Below, piece after piece: positions 23,842 to 35,257 of a stretch of 64,000 nt of DNA (position 1 is the first letter of the stretch; each line of letters starts with the position of its first letter). This DNA comes from Psophocarpus tetragonolobus. Lineage: Eukaryota > Streptophyta > Magnoliopsida > Fabales > Fabaceae. Both the position numbers and the translations under genes were made by a program. The DNA lies in contig CM075694.1 in assembly GCA_037954015.1 (NCBI GenBank), positions 34,649,611 through 34,713,610 on the forward strand. Reading direction: 5' to 3'. The notes beneath the pieces are model-generated. The model was not told where the DNA came from, ran no database searches, and saw only the letters and a program-made list of their open reading frames with translations.

Positions 23842-25790
23842 TATATAATACACATTGGCTTAATATGAATCTATAAGAGTGCTTATGCTTGTTGGTTCTA
23901 CTAGTGCAAAACTAATGAATATATGAGCATATTTTTTTCATACTATATATGTATGTGGAGTGGTGTCCAGTTTGAATTTCTATAGAGCTTAGTCATTGTC
24001 AGCATGAGACGTATAAGTAATTGTAAATGGTAATATTATAGAGAGCAATGGAAAATCGGTGTAAATGGCATTGTTATTGAGCAGTGCAATGAGTCCTTTG
24101 TCTTAAATGAATATTTTATTCTTACATAACTTAAAGTCTCACAAGTACATGGAGAGGATCAAATAATACCAAATGACAAACTTTAACATATCCACTAACT
24201 TCTTATCGAAATTAAGTTTTATCAATTTAACCATGAAATTTGAAGTTCTATGTAATAACGTATTTCAAATTTATAAGATTTCTCAATGATTTTGAGTGTC
24301 TTCTACGTTTTCAATAAAAAAAAGTGTTATTTATATTTTTGAGAGTATAATTTTTTGTTTTTATTTTTATTTTTTAATGCTGAGGGGAAAAGACTTCAAG
24401 AAGAGTTAAACCTTATTTCACCTTTTTTACATGCATAGTCAATAAATTTCAAATAAAAAATATATTACAACCAAAGGGTGACACAAAGTTGTTCCAACAT
24501 AACTATTAGTCTTAAGTTTTGAATGGTACTAAGTTGTTTCAACATAACTATTAGTCTTAAGTTTTGAACATGCAACATTTGTCATCTACAGTTTTTTTAG
24601 AAGACTTGAATATATTACCTCAAGTGATTCTTGTGATTTATTAAAAAACTAATAATATACTAAGATATATCATTAATATTAGGATGTTAAAAGTTGTTTT
24701 TATACTCTTTTATCATGTAAAAAAAAATTTACATTCAAATTAAATTATTATTTTGAAATCATGTTTCAACAAATTTATCAAAAAAATTAATTTTGATTAT
24801 AATATATTGGGTAAGTCAGTTTCAATTTTTTTTAAGAATAAAAAACGTTTATTTTAATATAATAACTACCTATTGTAATTTTTATAGATGTTTCGATAAA
24901 TTTAAAAAAAAAACAGAAACTAAAAAAAAATGAAAACAAATTATCTTAATAGCTATATTGAGCAACTTCATTAAAAAAAATGACTCATGACATATAATAA
25001 GAGAAGTTTCTTCTATTTGTATCTTTCCCCCCTTTTGTGACCTAACGCTCTGTATTGCATTGTGACTGCCATTTTCCTTATGCTCGCTTCTGATTCAGGT
25101 CAGTGCTGAGGGTGGGTTTTTGTACAGGGTGCTATTCTTTTTTTAAAATAATAATAATGAGTTATTGAAATAATACAATTTTTTCAATATTTCAACTACA
25201 CTCTAAATAATTTTTTCTTATATTTTTTCTATTTTTTCCTCATTGAACAATATTTTTATCATCAAACTTCATTCTTATTTTTAAAGCATCAATCTCTAGA
25301 CATGGTTAATGTTTTATTCCAGTAAGTGCAAAGTTACAAATGTATTACATGATAATGCTCTGGATACATGACTAATACCAACTAAATTAACCAAACTCTA
25401 AGTTGTCATATCAATCCTGAAGGCAGTAAACATTTTGTTTTGGAAAACACGATAGATATACAAATAATTATCACTTATTTATCTTTAAACAAATAATTAT
25501 ATATAAAATATATGTAAATGAGTAGTTTCTTATTAAAATGGCTTCCCATAGACCCGAATTTGCTATGCACATGGCCCAACCCAATGTCATAACACGGTTT
25601 ATTAATTAATTCATTTATTTGGCAATACTATCTATAATTCATTGTAGTTGAAGTTGTATTGTAGCTATGCAAACATATGAGATAAGATCATCACAAGAAC
25701 AACCACAAACAACAGACCACATTATACTGAGCTCAAATATCCTGACCTCAACATAACACACACTTAACAAGAAACTTTGAAATATCTCAG
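23842..25790. other. Intergenic region, no gene recognised
   Basis: It holds the 3' flank of the Ole e 1-domain gene and the upstream region of the ferredoxin-like gene. A unit of about 55 bp containing CAACATAACTATTAGTCTTA and then AGTTTTGAA is duplicated in tandem at about 24490-24570. The rest is AT-rich and without recognisable coding sequence. Confidence 0.55.
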
Positions 25791-27554
25791 ATGTCACTCC
25801 TCCAACTTCATCTCACTTCTCATGCACTGCGCTCCATCTCTTTATCTTCCCATAACTTCAAACCCCTCTATCCCTCTAAGCGTGTCAGCGTTCTGAAAAC
25901 CAAAATTAGAGCTGTTGGCACAGTCCCTGAGAAGGACTCAGACTCAGAAACCATTGACTCTGATGAGCCACCTTTTGTTGGGTTCGCATTTGTTAGTGTA
26001 AGTTGAACAGTTGTGATGCTACATGTAAGTGTAAGTGTGTCTTCGGATGGAAGTTTCTAAAATTGACACAAATATCTGAATGTTTTTATTATAAAACTAA
26101 GTTATAGCTAAAATTTAACTTAAAATTTTTTATTTCTATTTTAAATTTCTTCAATGCAGAATCAATTACTTCTATCAAACATGCGAAAGTTTATCTGAAA
26201 TTAATTTTGGGTACAAAACCAATTCTTGACTCTGAAAGCAAATATGCACTAAATTCTACCTACATTTTTACTTTTAAAATTAATTCTCTAATGATTTTTT
26301 GTTGTGCCTTCTGTGTTTGGCTAGTCTGTGTTGCTACCAGATGGAACACCAGATATGCACTTTCGTTCTGCTAGTGGGGGCCAGAAGCTTAGGAATATAA
26401 TGCTGGACTCCAATATTGAGCTCTATGGACCCTATGTAATAACCTTACAAACTTAAACCATTTTTTTTTTATATTATATAATAGCATACCAACTTGTTAT
26501 TTTCTCTGTATAACAACTATTTATATGCTTAATTTGTTACTCTTTTCAGGCGAGACCTTTGTTAAATTGTGGAGGGGGTGGAACTTGTGGCACATGTATG
26601 GTGGAGGTAACCTTTTAAGGGACTGTTTGATAGGGGAATGCTTTTAAAGTCTTTACATTTTCATCTTTAATATAAATATTTTAAAAAACAGAAGCTTCTG
26701 AGAAAAAGGTAAGTATCTGATAAGGAAGTTCATTCTCATACTCATGATAATGTGTTAATATTCATACAAATCTTTTGAATATATATCACATTCATGACCA
26801 TCTCATGAATTTTGATTTTTGAAACGTCATTTTAAGAAATATAATTCCTAACAATGAAAAATGATTCTTTGTAACCAACATACCTTTATAAAAAATCTAT
26901 AAAAACAATAGTCATCTTTAATTGGGCAACATTTCAGAGAGTAAACAGTTCTATTTTACAATTGTTGTTAGGTTCTTGAAGGCAAGGAGCTTTTAAACCC
27001 TCGCACTGATAAAGAGAAAGAAATACTGAAGAAGGTAATGCACCTAATGCAAACTTGATCCTCAGATTAAAAAAAATAAAATTGTTCGACATTTTTTACT
27101 ATAAACTATGAACTATGTTTATGGATAAGAGAATTACAGTTTCTTATATGTGAGTTTTTTCCTTCTTCCAGAAACCAAAGAATTGGAGATTGGCATGTCA
27201 AACAACTGTTGGTAAACCAGATTCCACAGGAGCGGTTTGTGGTTCTTCACTCTTGAACTTTAGTTCTACTTGTCTTGTGACTATGTTATACAAACTATTA
27301 TTACTTGTGACAAACTATATATAATTTAATTTGAATATATTATTTCCATGTAATTATTTTGCATGTCATATTTTAAGAAAAAATTTAATTAATTTATAGT
27401 GTAAAATGCATGAAAATTAAGCCCAACTATATGTTGGTTTGTCACTCTTTTTTATTTGATTCAGGTTGTGATTCAACAACTACCAGAGTGGAAAGGGCAT
27501 GAATGGAAATATACAAAGGCTGAAGAGGAAGATTGGGAATCGGAGTCTCCATAA
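25791..27554 (+). CDS. Plastid 2Fe-2S ferredoxin-like protein
   Basis: Six exons, all phase 0: 25791-25997, 26325-26435, 26550-26606, 26972-27034, 27172-27234 and 27465-27554. They give 196 residues. Residues 1 to about 45 are Ser/Leu/Lys/Arg-rich with few acidic residues, as in a chloroplast transit peptide, followed by an acidic linker. The ferredoxin fold starts at VLLPDGTPDMHFRSASGGQK. The cluster ligands are NCGGGGTCGTC (C-X5-C-X2-C) and the later RLACQT cysteine. The C-terminus is VVIQQLPEWKGHEW. The family includes Arabidopsis At4g32590-like proteins and the related PnsB3/NDF4 subunit of the photosynthetic NDH complex (from memory). The VLLPDGTPD and LPEWKGHEW motifs fit the At4g32590 type better, so I do not call it PnsB3. 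The electron-transfer partner is unknown. Confidence 0.85.
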
Positions 27555-28032
27555 AGCCAAAAGGAAAAGGAATTGTTGCTACGGCGTTTTTGGTTTTGGT
27601 CTGTTGAAAAGTATGAAGAAAATCTTGAGAAGTTGCAATTAGGATTTAGAAGATATATTCTATTGTTTGGACTTCAGAAGGGGGAAATGTGGAAAATATA
27701 GTAAAGCTCGTTTGCAGTTTTACATTTCTTAATTTTTAGTGGGATCCACTAAATTGTTTAGTAGATAAGTGTTAATACTGAGTTTGTAGAGAGACAAAAA
27801 AAAAATCAAATCACGAAGTAATTATACATATCATTAGATGAAATTTAAGAAAATAAATTTAATTATTACAACCAGCAGAAGAAAGATACTTTATGACTGT
27901 ATTTATTTTAAAATTAGATTGGTAACCCACTTGAGGAATATAATTCACACTTAGTGATTTAACCGTAGTTAAATCAAGTTTAATAAAATAATTTTTTTTT
28001 ATGGATTATAGCAACTATACTAAACTGTCATA

Positions 28033-28074
<42 letters not shown>

Positions 28075-28145
28075 TTCATAAATTATAAGTCATATAATTT
28101 AACAAAAAAATTACATATGAATTATGAGAATTGTTGTTAAATAAA
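27555..28145. other. 3' flank of the ferredoxin-like gene, AT-rich
   Basis: Probable 3' UTR followed by AT-rich DNA with a TA microsatellite at about 28039-28072. No gene is recognised. Confidence 0.6.
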
Positions 28146-29470
28146 ATTTTTTGTTTTTAAGAAAATGTAATTGCTGTAATTCATTCATAATAAAAGCAAA
28201 GATATAATGAGAAATGCGATGATAGTCATGGCGGTCTGTGAAGACTACAAAAGCTCTAGTTAAACGGTGAGTAACTGAGTTGGTTTGCTTATAGATAAAA
28301 TTTACACAACAATTTGATAAGGAGGAAAGAAGATTAAGAAAACTAAAAACTCTAATGCCAAATTATGAAAAATCTAGCTTATGTTTCTAAAGGCTAAGCA
28401 CTAATCTAGGACAATTCGATTGAAAAATGACGTTTTCCAAACGAAGATCAGTAACCCAATGAAGAGCAACTTCCAGGCGGTGGCTTCAGCCTCATGGGGC
28501 AAGGAGAGAAAATTAAAATATCTAGTTCTGGCCAAAATGAAAGTACCTTGGTGATCTCTCAAACACGTTCTACCTCCAATTTTTCTTTCATTTGTAAAGA
28601 GGGCAGTATCTATAGAGCAAGATAGGGGAAGGGGCCTATGTGATGGGAATAAGGGGAGCAGGGGCTTCCCTTAGGTCTTGAGAGGGGGAAGAGGCGTTCT
28701 ACCAATCATGTAAAAAAGACATTGTGAACTGAATTACCCCATTCACATCCCAAGGAGTGCCTCTCCAAATGAGCTTGTTCTGACTTCTCCACATGCTCCA
28801 AAGCAGGGAGGCAAATTCTCCCAGGTCTCCTAGATCCAATGATGCAGCAATTGAGAAAATAAGATCAGAGATAGATGAGACTGACTCCACAAAAGGGGAT
28901 ATAATATCTCTTAATCTTTCACCTATCCAACAAGGATGAGCAATGTCACACCCAATAAAGAAATGTCATTCATTGTCAAGGGCTTCATCATAGACAACAT
29001 AGATTGATGAACACTGGACCCTACGAGCTTGGAGGTTTAGACGGGTAGGGAGGCAACCACGACATAATCTCCAGAGGAAGGTACAAACTTGGGGAGGGAT
29101 CTTTAGCTGTCATAGCTTCCAATTACCCTTAATTTTTAGGTGGGAGGTGTTGAGAACCTGTGTAAATAGCCATGATAAGTAGATTTAACAGAATAGGCTC
29201 AATCTTTGCTCCATTTCCAAATGAGAGTGTCATTACCATGGATGTTAAAAAGGGGGTACGAGTGATTGCTTTAACACCATCTTCAATAAAGAGGCCCTCT
29301 ATTAGAGAAAGGTTTCACGTGTCCGAATCAATGTTCATAAGATCAATAACATGGAGGTCCTCAAATTCTTCCATGATCTGGGTCTGAACAAGGGTTGAGG
29401 AAGTTCCTCTTAGCCAAGGCTGGTTCCAATTGAAACAAAGGCCCCATTACCGACACACCATCTAACTCTA
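28146..29470 (-). mobile_element. LINE remnant, 3' part (zinc-binding and RNase H regions)
   Basis: On the minus strand, broken frames read IPPQVCTFLWRLCRGCLPTR with following LNLQARRVQC, then a CxxC-type region, then AHPCWIGERL. Next come SDLIFSIAASLDLGDLGEFA and LLWSMWRSQNKLIW (around 28890-28720). A further frame, DTALFTNERKIGGRTCLRDH followed by FILARTR and LPHEAEATAWK (about 28600-28470), is an RNase H-type domain. These are the zf-RVT and RVT_3 domains found at the C-terminus of plant LINE ORF2. Stops and frameshifts separate the pieces. The reverse transcriptase and endonuclease are absent, so it is 5'-truncated. An A-rich stretch on the minus strand near 28146-28160 would be the tail. 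Confidence 0.75.
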
Positions 29471-30412
29471 GCTTGGATGAGATGGCGAAAATTTCATATG
29501 CTTCAAAATAAAAAAATATCTTATGAGATATGTCTAATTTATAAAATTAATCCCACATTTTTCTCTTTGGATTTGGTATTAAATAGAGTGGACTTAGTAA
29601 ATAGGAGGTGTATTTAGCAAGATATGAAAAAGTTAAAAAATTGTCATTTTTTTAAAAAACGCGCACACAAATTTGTGAAATGAGTCCAATTGATTCTGTC
29701 CGATTTTGAAATTTAAGACCAGTTTAATTAGTTTAAGGTCGATTTAATGATTAATCAATATAATGTTGTGTGCGATGCAACCCAAATCTTTTATCGATGT
29801 GAAGTGTGCCTCCTATTCTTTAAAAAAAAAAGTGATGCCTCCTATTGTGGGTTCATCCACACCTTTGGCCAGTGTGACAACAAATAATTCTTCGTGGACG
29901 TGTTGCTATTGACATCCTAGTGTGTGTTATCCACACTCCTAGTTTCTTTGTTTTTTTATGCTTAAAGTAATCAGGGATGATAATAGATAAAGTGCTACAA
30001 TATTCTTTCTCATACTTGTGTTAAAAGATTACATGTACCTGATCCCATACTTGTGTGGATAGAAACTTTAGTCCTATTCTCGTATGCGCTAGATACCTAT
30101 ATACTTATGCTTGAGACCGAGACTTTACTTATGTATAGAAATAATAAATCAATATTTTAAATATAAGTAACATAATATGAAAATAACTCAACATGACATT
30201 AAAAATAGAACAAATTATAAAATAATTATTAAAGTTTTATGTGATTACACATAAACTTACGTTTTTTTTCATAACATTAAATAATATTATAAATTTGTTA
30301 AGAGCATTCTATAAATAACTCAATATTTTCTTATAAATTATATTTTTATCTTATTAAATTTATATAAAATATATTATATGTCTGTTTTTATTCTATAATT
30401 ATATTACTTATC
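29471..30412. other. AT-rich intergenic DNA, nothing recognised
   Basis: No coding sequence or RNA gene is seen. The sequence grades into the AT-rich start of the tandem duplication. Confidence 0.5.
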
Positions 30413-31458
30413 ATAAATTATAATATAAATAATATTTTTAATAATATTTTCACTTAAAATTATAATTATATTGTATTTTATAATATAATTATATTAATAT
30501 TATATATTTATAAGGTGCATAGTAGAATGAGTTGGGTAATGTAGTATCCTTATCTACCCAATATATATATACTCAATTTGTGGGTATTATGCTCTTGCAT
30601 GAAAATATTTTTTAGGATACCATAAAGAGTCTAAGTTTATTTTACCATATGTAGAAGTAACCACTCCCAGTTACACACTCCTAGTATCCACACACATGTA
30701 GGCAACACTACACCATATCATTTTCCGCAAATGTGATGTTATCGGTACTTTGTAATGTTAGCACATCAGTTTTTATTTTTTTAATTTTGAAAGTAATGCC
30801 ATACATATTGTTATTAATTGATAAATTTAATGTGATTAACTAAAGAAGCTATCTTGGAGTAGCCATGCTTCAAGGGAAAATAAAAACAATGACTTTAATG
30901 AAGTGGTGGATAGACTTACTTACCGAGTAGCTTCTCGGAATAAATTATAATACAAATAATATTTTTAATAATATTTTCACTTAAAATTATAATTATATTG
31001 TATTTTATAATATAATTATATTAATATTATATATGTATAAGGTGCATAGTAGAATGAGTTGGGTAATGTAGTATCCTTATCTACCCAATATATATACTCA
31101 ATTTGTGGGTATTATGCTCTTGCATGAAAATATTTTTTAGGATACCATAAAGAGTCTAAGTTTATTTTACCATAGTAACCACTCCCAGTTACACACTCAT
31201 GGTGTCCACACACATGTAGGCAACACTACACCATATCATTTTCCGCAAATGTGATGTTATCGGTACTTTGTAATGTTAGCACATCAGTTTTTATTTTTTT
31301 AATTTTGAAAGTAATGCCATACATATTGTTATTAATTGATAAATTTAATGTGATTAACTAAAGAAGCTATCTTGGAGTAGCCATGCTTCAAGGGAAGATA
31401 AAAACAATGACTTTAATGAAGTGGTGGATAGACTTACTTACCGAGTAGCTTCTCGGAA
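30413..31458. repeat. Recent tandem duplication, unit about 520-527 bp
   Basis: The segment 30413 to about 30939 is repeated in direct orientation at 30940 to about 31458. Long blocks are identical, for example GTAGTATCCTTATCTACCCA, CAAATGTGATGTTATCGGTA and GTGGTGGATAGACTTACTTA. Differences are a few substitutions and short indels, such as loss of ATGTAGA in copy 2 and TATATATATA versus TATATATA. Both units end at CTTCTCGGAA. There is no coding content. Confidence 0.95.
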
Positions 31459-32309
31459 GAACAAACTTTTGAATAAGGCTGGGGTTTGTGTTCGGTAAGA
31501 TTCATCCAAGCTATTTGTGACAAGTTTAATCGAGCTTGTTGGATTTTTTATTTAACACTTATTTATTTTTTATTTATCAGTAAAAAAAGTATTATTATGT
31601 TCTTTATTTTAATTCTCCGAAATAAAATATTTATAAATTTTTTTATTCCTCCAACGTAGGAGAACTGGAGAAGGATTGATATGTTAATATATATATATAA
31701 TACATGCTTGCTTAGTCAAATAATAATAACAATAAAAAAAAGAGTTGAGAGGAGAGGAGAGAAAATAAAAAAAAAAAAGTGAGAGAAGGAAGAATAGACT
31801 ATAAAATTAAAAATAATAAAATTGATATTTAAAAAAAATTAAAAATAATAAATATTAAATAAAATTTTAGTAGATATAAAATAAAAATCTCAATGGTGGT
31901 TGGTGGTTGGTTGGAATATAGTTTCAAAACCTAAGGCCTACGCCTAGGGGTATAACAAATGAACGTCTCAGTCCTTGGCAAGTTAATATGGTATCTCATC
32001 AGTCCTACCACAAGCCTTGGGTTAGTTTCCTACTTTGATCATTTGTCGAGTATGGCTAAACTGGCAACTTAGGTCCCACTGATAAAAACATTATATACAA
32101 AATTATTTTCTCAATATTCATCACTTAAGATTTAAAAAATAAAAATAAAAAATATTTTTTCAAATCAAACATCTTTTTATATTTTATTGTTTTGCTTTTT
32201 ATTTTTCCACCACAGCAACAAAAAATTAGCTACTTTTTTTAAAAGGTATGATTTAATTTATTTTAGGAGTATACAAAAACTTTTTCCATAAAAAAATGTA
32301 CCCATTGAA
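31459..32309. other. Upstream region of the tryptophan synthase beta gene
   Basis: AT-rich DNA with a short less AT-rich island at about 31900-32090 that I cannot assign. A purine-rich GAGA stretch lies at about 31743-31790. No separate gene is recognised; this is the presumed promoter region of the TSB gene. Confidence 0.5.
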
Positions 32310-32414
32310 ATGTATCCCTGTCCAACTCTTCTTCACAAACAACCAAACCCTTCAAATCCCAAAAAATTACAACTTGCCCATTTTTTACGGTTTCGTCCTC
32401 TTCATTCATTCTAG
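32310..32414 (+). promoter_or_regulatory. In-frame upstream reading frame ending in TAG; possible relic transit peptide or short uORF
   Basis: An ATG at 32310 opens 34 codons in the same frame as the TSB start at 32430 and ends at TAG 32412-32414, five codons before that start. The 34 residues contain no Asp or Glu, several Lys/Arg/His, and Ser, Leu and Pro, which is compatible with a plastid transit peptide. The region is G-poor, which by itself limits acidic codons. The TAG also forms the end of TTCATTCATTCTAG, a good 3' splice-site sequence. An out-of-frame ATG (32296) lies just upstream and its frame overlaps the TSB start. Whether any of this is transcribed is unknown. Confidence 0.4.
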
Positions 32415-32429
32415 AACCAACGTTCTCCA

Positions 32430-35257
32430 ATGGCGGACGGCGACACCGGTTCGGTCCAGTCCCAGCGACCGGATTCCTGCGGCCGGTTCGGCCGGTTCGG
32501 CGGCAGGTACGTTCCTGAAACCCTCATTTTTGCCCTTAGGGAACTCGAATCCGCGTTCCACTCCCTCGCTTCCGACGAACACTTCCAGGTTCCGAATCCC
32601 AAGCCCCACTTCTTTTTTCTTCGAACCCGCTAAAGGGTCGCTTCGAAACGCAACAAAGTTTACATCTTTTGCAGAAGGAGCTGGCGGAGACTCTCCGGGA
32701 CTACGTGGGTCGCGAGAGCCCGCTCTACTTCGCGGAGAGGCTGACGCGCCGTTACGCGCGTGAGGGTGGAGGGCCCGAGGTGTATCTGAAGAGGGAGGAT
32801 CTGAACCACACGGGTGCGCACAAGATCAACAATGCGGTTGCTCAGGCTTTGCTTGCTAAGAAGTTGGGAAAGAGAAGGGTTATTGCTGAGACTGGTGCGG
32901 GGCAGCATGGGGTTGCCACTGCCACTGTTTGTGCGAGGTTTGGTTTGGAGTGTGTCGTGTATATGGGAGCCAGGGATATGGAGAGACAGGCTCTTAATGT
33001 CTTCAGAATGCGCCTTCTTGGTGCTGAGGTGTGTTGTGTTGTGTTGTGTTTTTTTTCCCACTTTCTATTACTTGTGCTTGTTCTTGGCGTTTTGTTTTAG
33101 CAGGATGGGAATGAGTGTTTTTGAGAAAATGATCATATGTTGGAAAGTTTGATAAATGATAATTGTGACACTAGTACCTGTACCTCCTTTATATATATAG
33201 GTTGATGTTTTAGGTCTAGGGACTAGACTAGTCCCCTACTATGTGACAAACCAAGAGAAAGGTGCCCATATCTAGTAAATGATAACTTTTGATACTAGTA
33301 TCTTTATTTTGTCAGGTATGTTTTAGGTCTAGGGGCTAGTTCCCTACAATGTGACAAACCAAGATCGCGCTTCGCAGCTCACGAGGTGTAGCTAGCCGTG
33401 CTTTAGCCCTTTGAGGCTTTGACTAGTCTCTAGTGAACACTGAAATGTCTGCATCCCCATGAGCACTGCTCATTTGCTGCTAAGAGAGACTATAAAAGGC
33501 TGTGATACCAATTGATAAGAACCTTTGTAGAGTTATACCACAAAAGCTAGTTACTGTAGTTGGAGCGCCCAACTCCTCATAGACCCTACATTAGTATCCA
33601 TACATTCAGCGTGGCACTCAAGACTCACACCTTGTAATTGGATCCTAAATAAATTAAGTTTGAATTTGGAAATAACCATGGGGAAAGGCTTCTTAATTAT
33701 GAATGGCTGAATGCAAGTTTTATCTGATGATTAGACATTACAACTATTTGTTTGACAGTTTTAACATCAATTTGGTTTTTGGTAAGAGCCTAATAATGTT
33801 GTTTGATTCGTGTAGCTGAACTGACACTGATGTTGTTTTTTGGAGAAGGCTTGGTTGTTTCTGTATTTTACTAGTGTCTCAATTTCAAATTTCATTGGGC
33901 CTGATGATTGGTTAATTTTGTGATGTAGGTCAGAGCTGTTCATTCTGGGACTGCTACACTGAAGAACGCTACATCAGAAGCTATAAGGGATTGGGTGACT
34001 AATGTAGAGACAACACATTATATTCTGGGTTCTGTTGCCGGGCCACATCCCTATCCGATGATGGTTAGAGAATTTCAAGCAGTGATTGGTAAAGAAACAA
34101 GAAAACAAGCATTGGAAAAGTGGGGAGGGAAGCCAGATGTTCTGGTTGCATGTGTTGGTGGTGGTTCAAATGCCATGGGACTTTTCCATGAATTTTTTGA
34201 TGATAAAGATGTTAGACTGATTGGTGTGGAAGCTGCTGGCTTGGGCCTAGAAAGTGGTAAGCATGCTGCTACATTAACAAAAGGAGAAATTGGAGTTTTG
34301 CATGGTGCAATGAGCTATCTTTTGCAGGATGATGATGGGCAAATAATTGAGCCTCACTCTATCAGTGCAGGGTAATGCATCTGGTTAGTATTTGTTTACC
34401 CTTTCTCTTGTCTGCCCAGATTTTATTAGTTCCAGTTTTTCTTTCTTGTTTCGTTGTATAGGTTGGACTACCCTGGGGTTGGACCAGAGCATAGTTTCTT
34501 GAAAGATGTAGGGCGTGCTGAATACTACAGTGTTACTGATGAAGAAGCACTAGAAGGTAGGACCACCTTATATTTAAGAGAAATGCTGGTAACATATGTT
34601 CTAATAAATTCTTTTGAACACATTCTCTAGTCTCTACAATTAATTGAAAGCTATTAGAAATTACAAAATTTTACGGGTGTTACTTTTAATTTAATGAACC
34701 ACACTCATGATTTTGTTATTTTGTATTTCCAGTGAATTTTTTAACTGGCAATGAATTTTTTTGAGAGAGTGTGTTATAACTTGTTGCTAACACTCCTTTA
34801 TATGTTAATAATAGCTGTTGTTGTGAATCACTATTGCAGATTCAATGTTCATTTTGTTATGGCATTGCAATATTCTTATTTGTTGTTTCCTTTATTTGTT
34901 TGATTTGCTATATAATTAGTGTTCATATACACCGTGACATATTGTTTAGGCAAGACGCCATGGTTATCAGGTAGAGCTATTAGCATATATATTAAGTTCT
35001 CATGTTTTCCAAGATCAGAAATTGAAGTTGCTCTTACACCTTGTTTCTTTGTCTCCTGTTGGTTGCTTTTTTTTATTGCAGCCTTTAAGAGATTATCTCA
35101 GCTGGAAGGTATTATTCCAGCTTTAGAGACATCTCATGCCCTGGCTTATTTAGAGAAACTCTGCCCTACCCTTCCAAACGGAACTAAGGTTGTGGTTAAC
35201 TGCAGTGGCAGAGGGGATAAGGATGTTCAAACTGCTCTCAAGTACCTGAATGTTTGA
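32430..35257 (+). CDS. Tryptophan synthase beta subunit, without an in-frame transit peptide
   Basis: The enzyme condenses indole with serine to make tryptophan, using pyridoxal phosphate. Exons 32430-32588, 32675-33028, 33929-34371, 34462-34556 and 35082-35257 give 408 residues. Family landmarks are all present: RFGGRYVPETL, the PLP lysine K103 in HTGAHKINNA, catalytic E125 in AETGAGQHG, the phosphate loop CVGGGSNAMG, and a C-terminal SGRGDKD. The body matches plastid TSB1/TSB2 throughout, including SAGLDYPGVGPEH. The usual plastid presequence of about 60-70 residues is missing: the first Met of this model corresponds to an internal Met just before QRPDSFGRFG in Arabidopsis TSB1, and an in-frame TAG lies 15 bases upstream of it. 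Exons 1-2 are strikingly GC-rich compared with exons 3-5. The alpha subunit is not encoded in the window. Confidence 0.93.
33151..33364 (+). repeat. Imperfect tandem repeat in TSB intron 2
   Basis: Two copies, about 33151-33257 and 33274-33364, share AAATGATAA, GATACTAGTA/GACACTAGTA, ATGTTTTAGGTCTAGGG and ATGTGACAAACCAAGA. The DNA that follows, to about 33660, is less AT-rich than the rest of the intron and contains GATACCAATTGATAAGAACC. It looks like an inserted repeat, but I cannot classify it. Confidence 0.6.

Noticed and set aside
25791..27554. Naming the ferredoxin-like gene PnsB3/NDF4
   Set aside because: The cluster motif is shared, but VLLPDGTPD and LPEWKGHEW fit the related At4g32590-type protein better; without a phylogeny the name is not justified.
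30705..30730. CACTACACCA as a CACTA transposon end
   Set aside because: Present in both units of the tandem duplication, but no inverted partner or subterminal repeats are seen.
32296..32763. 155-codon frame starting upstream of TSB
   Set aside because: It runs out of frame through TSB exon 1, intron 1 and exon 2; the TSB frame is clearly the real one. It remains only as a possible overlapping upstream ORF if transcripts start that far upstream.
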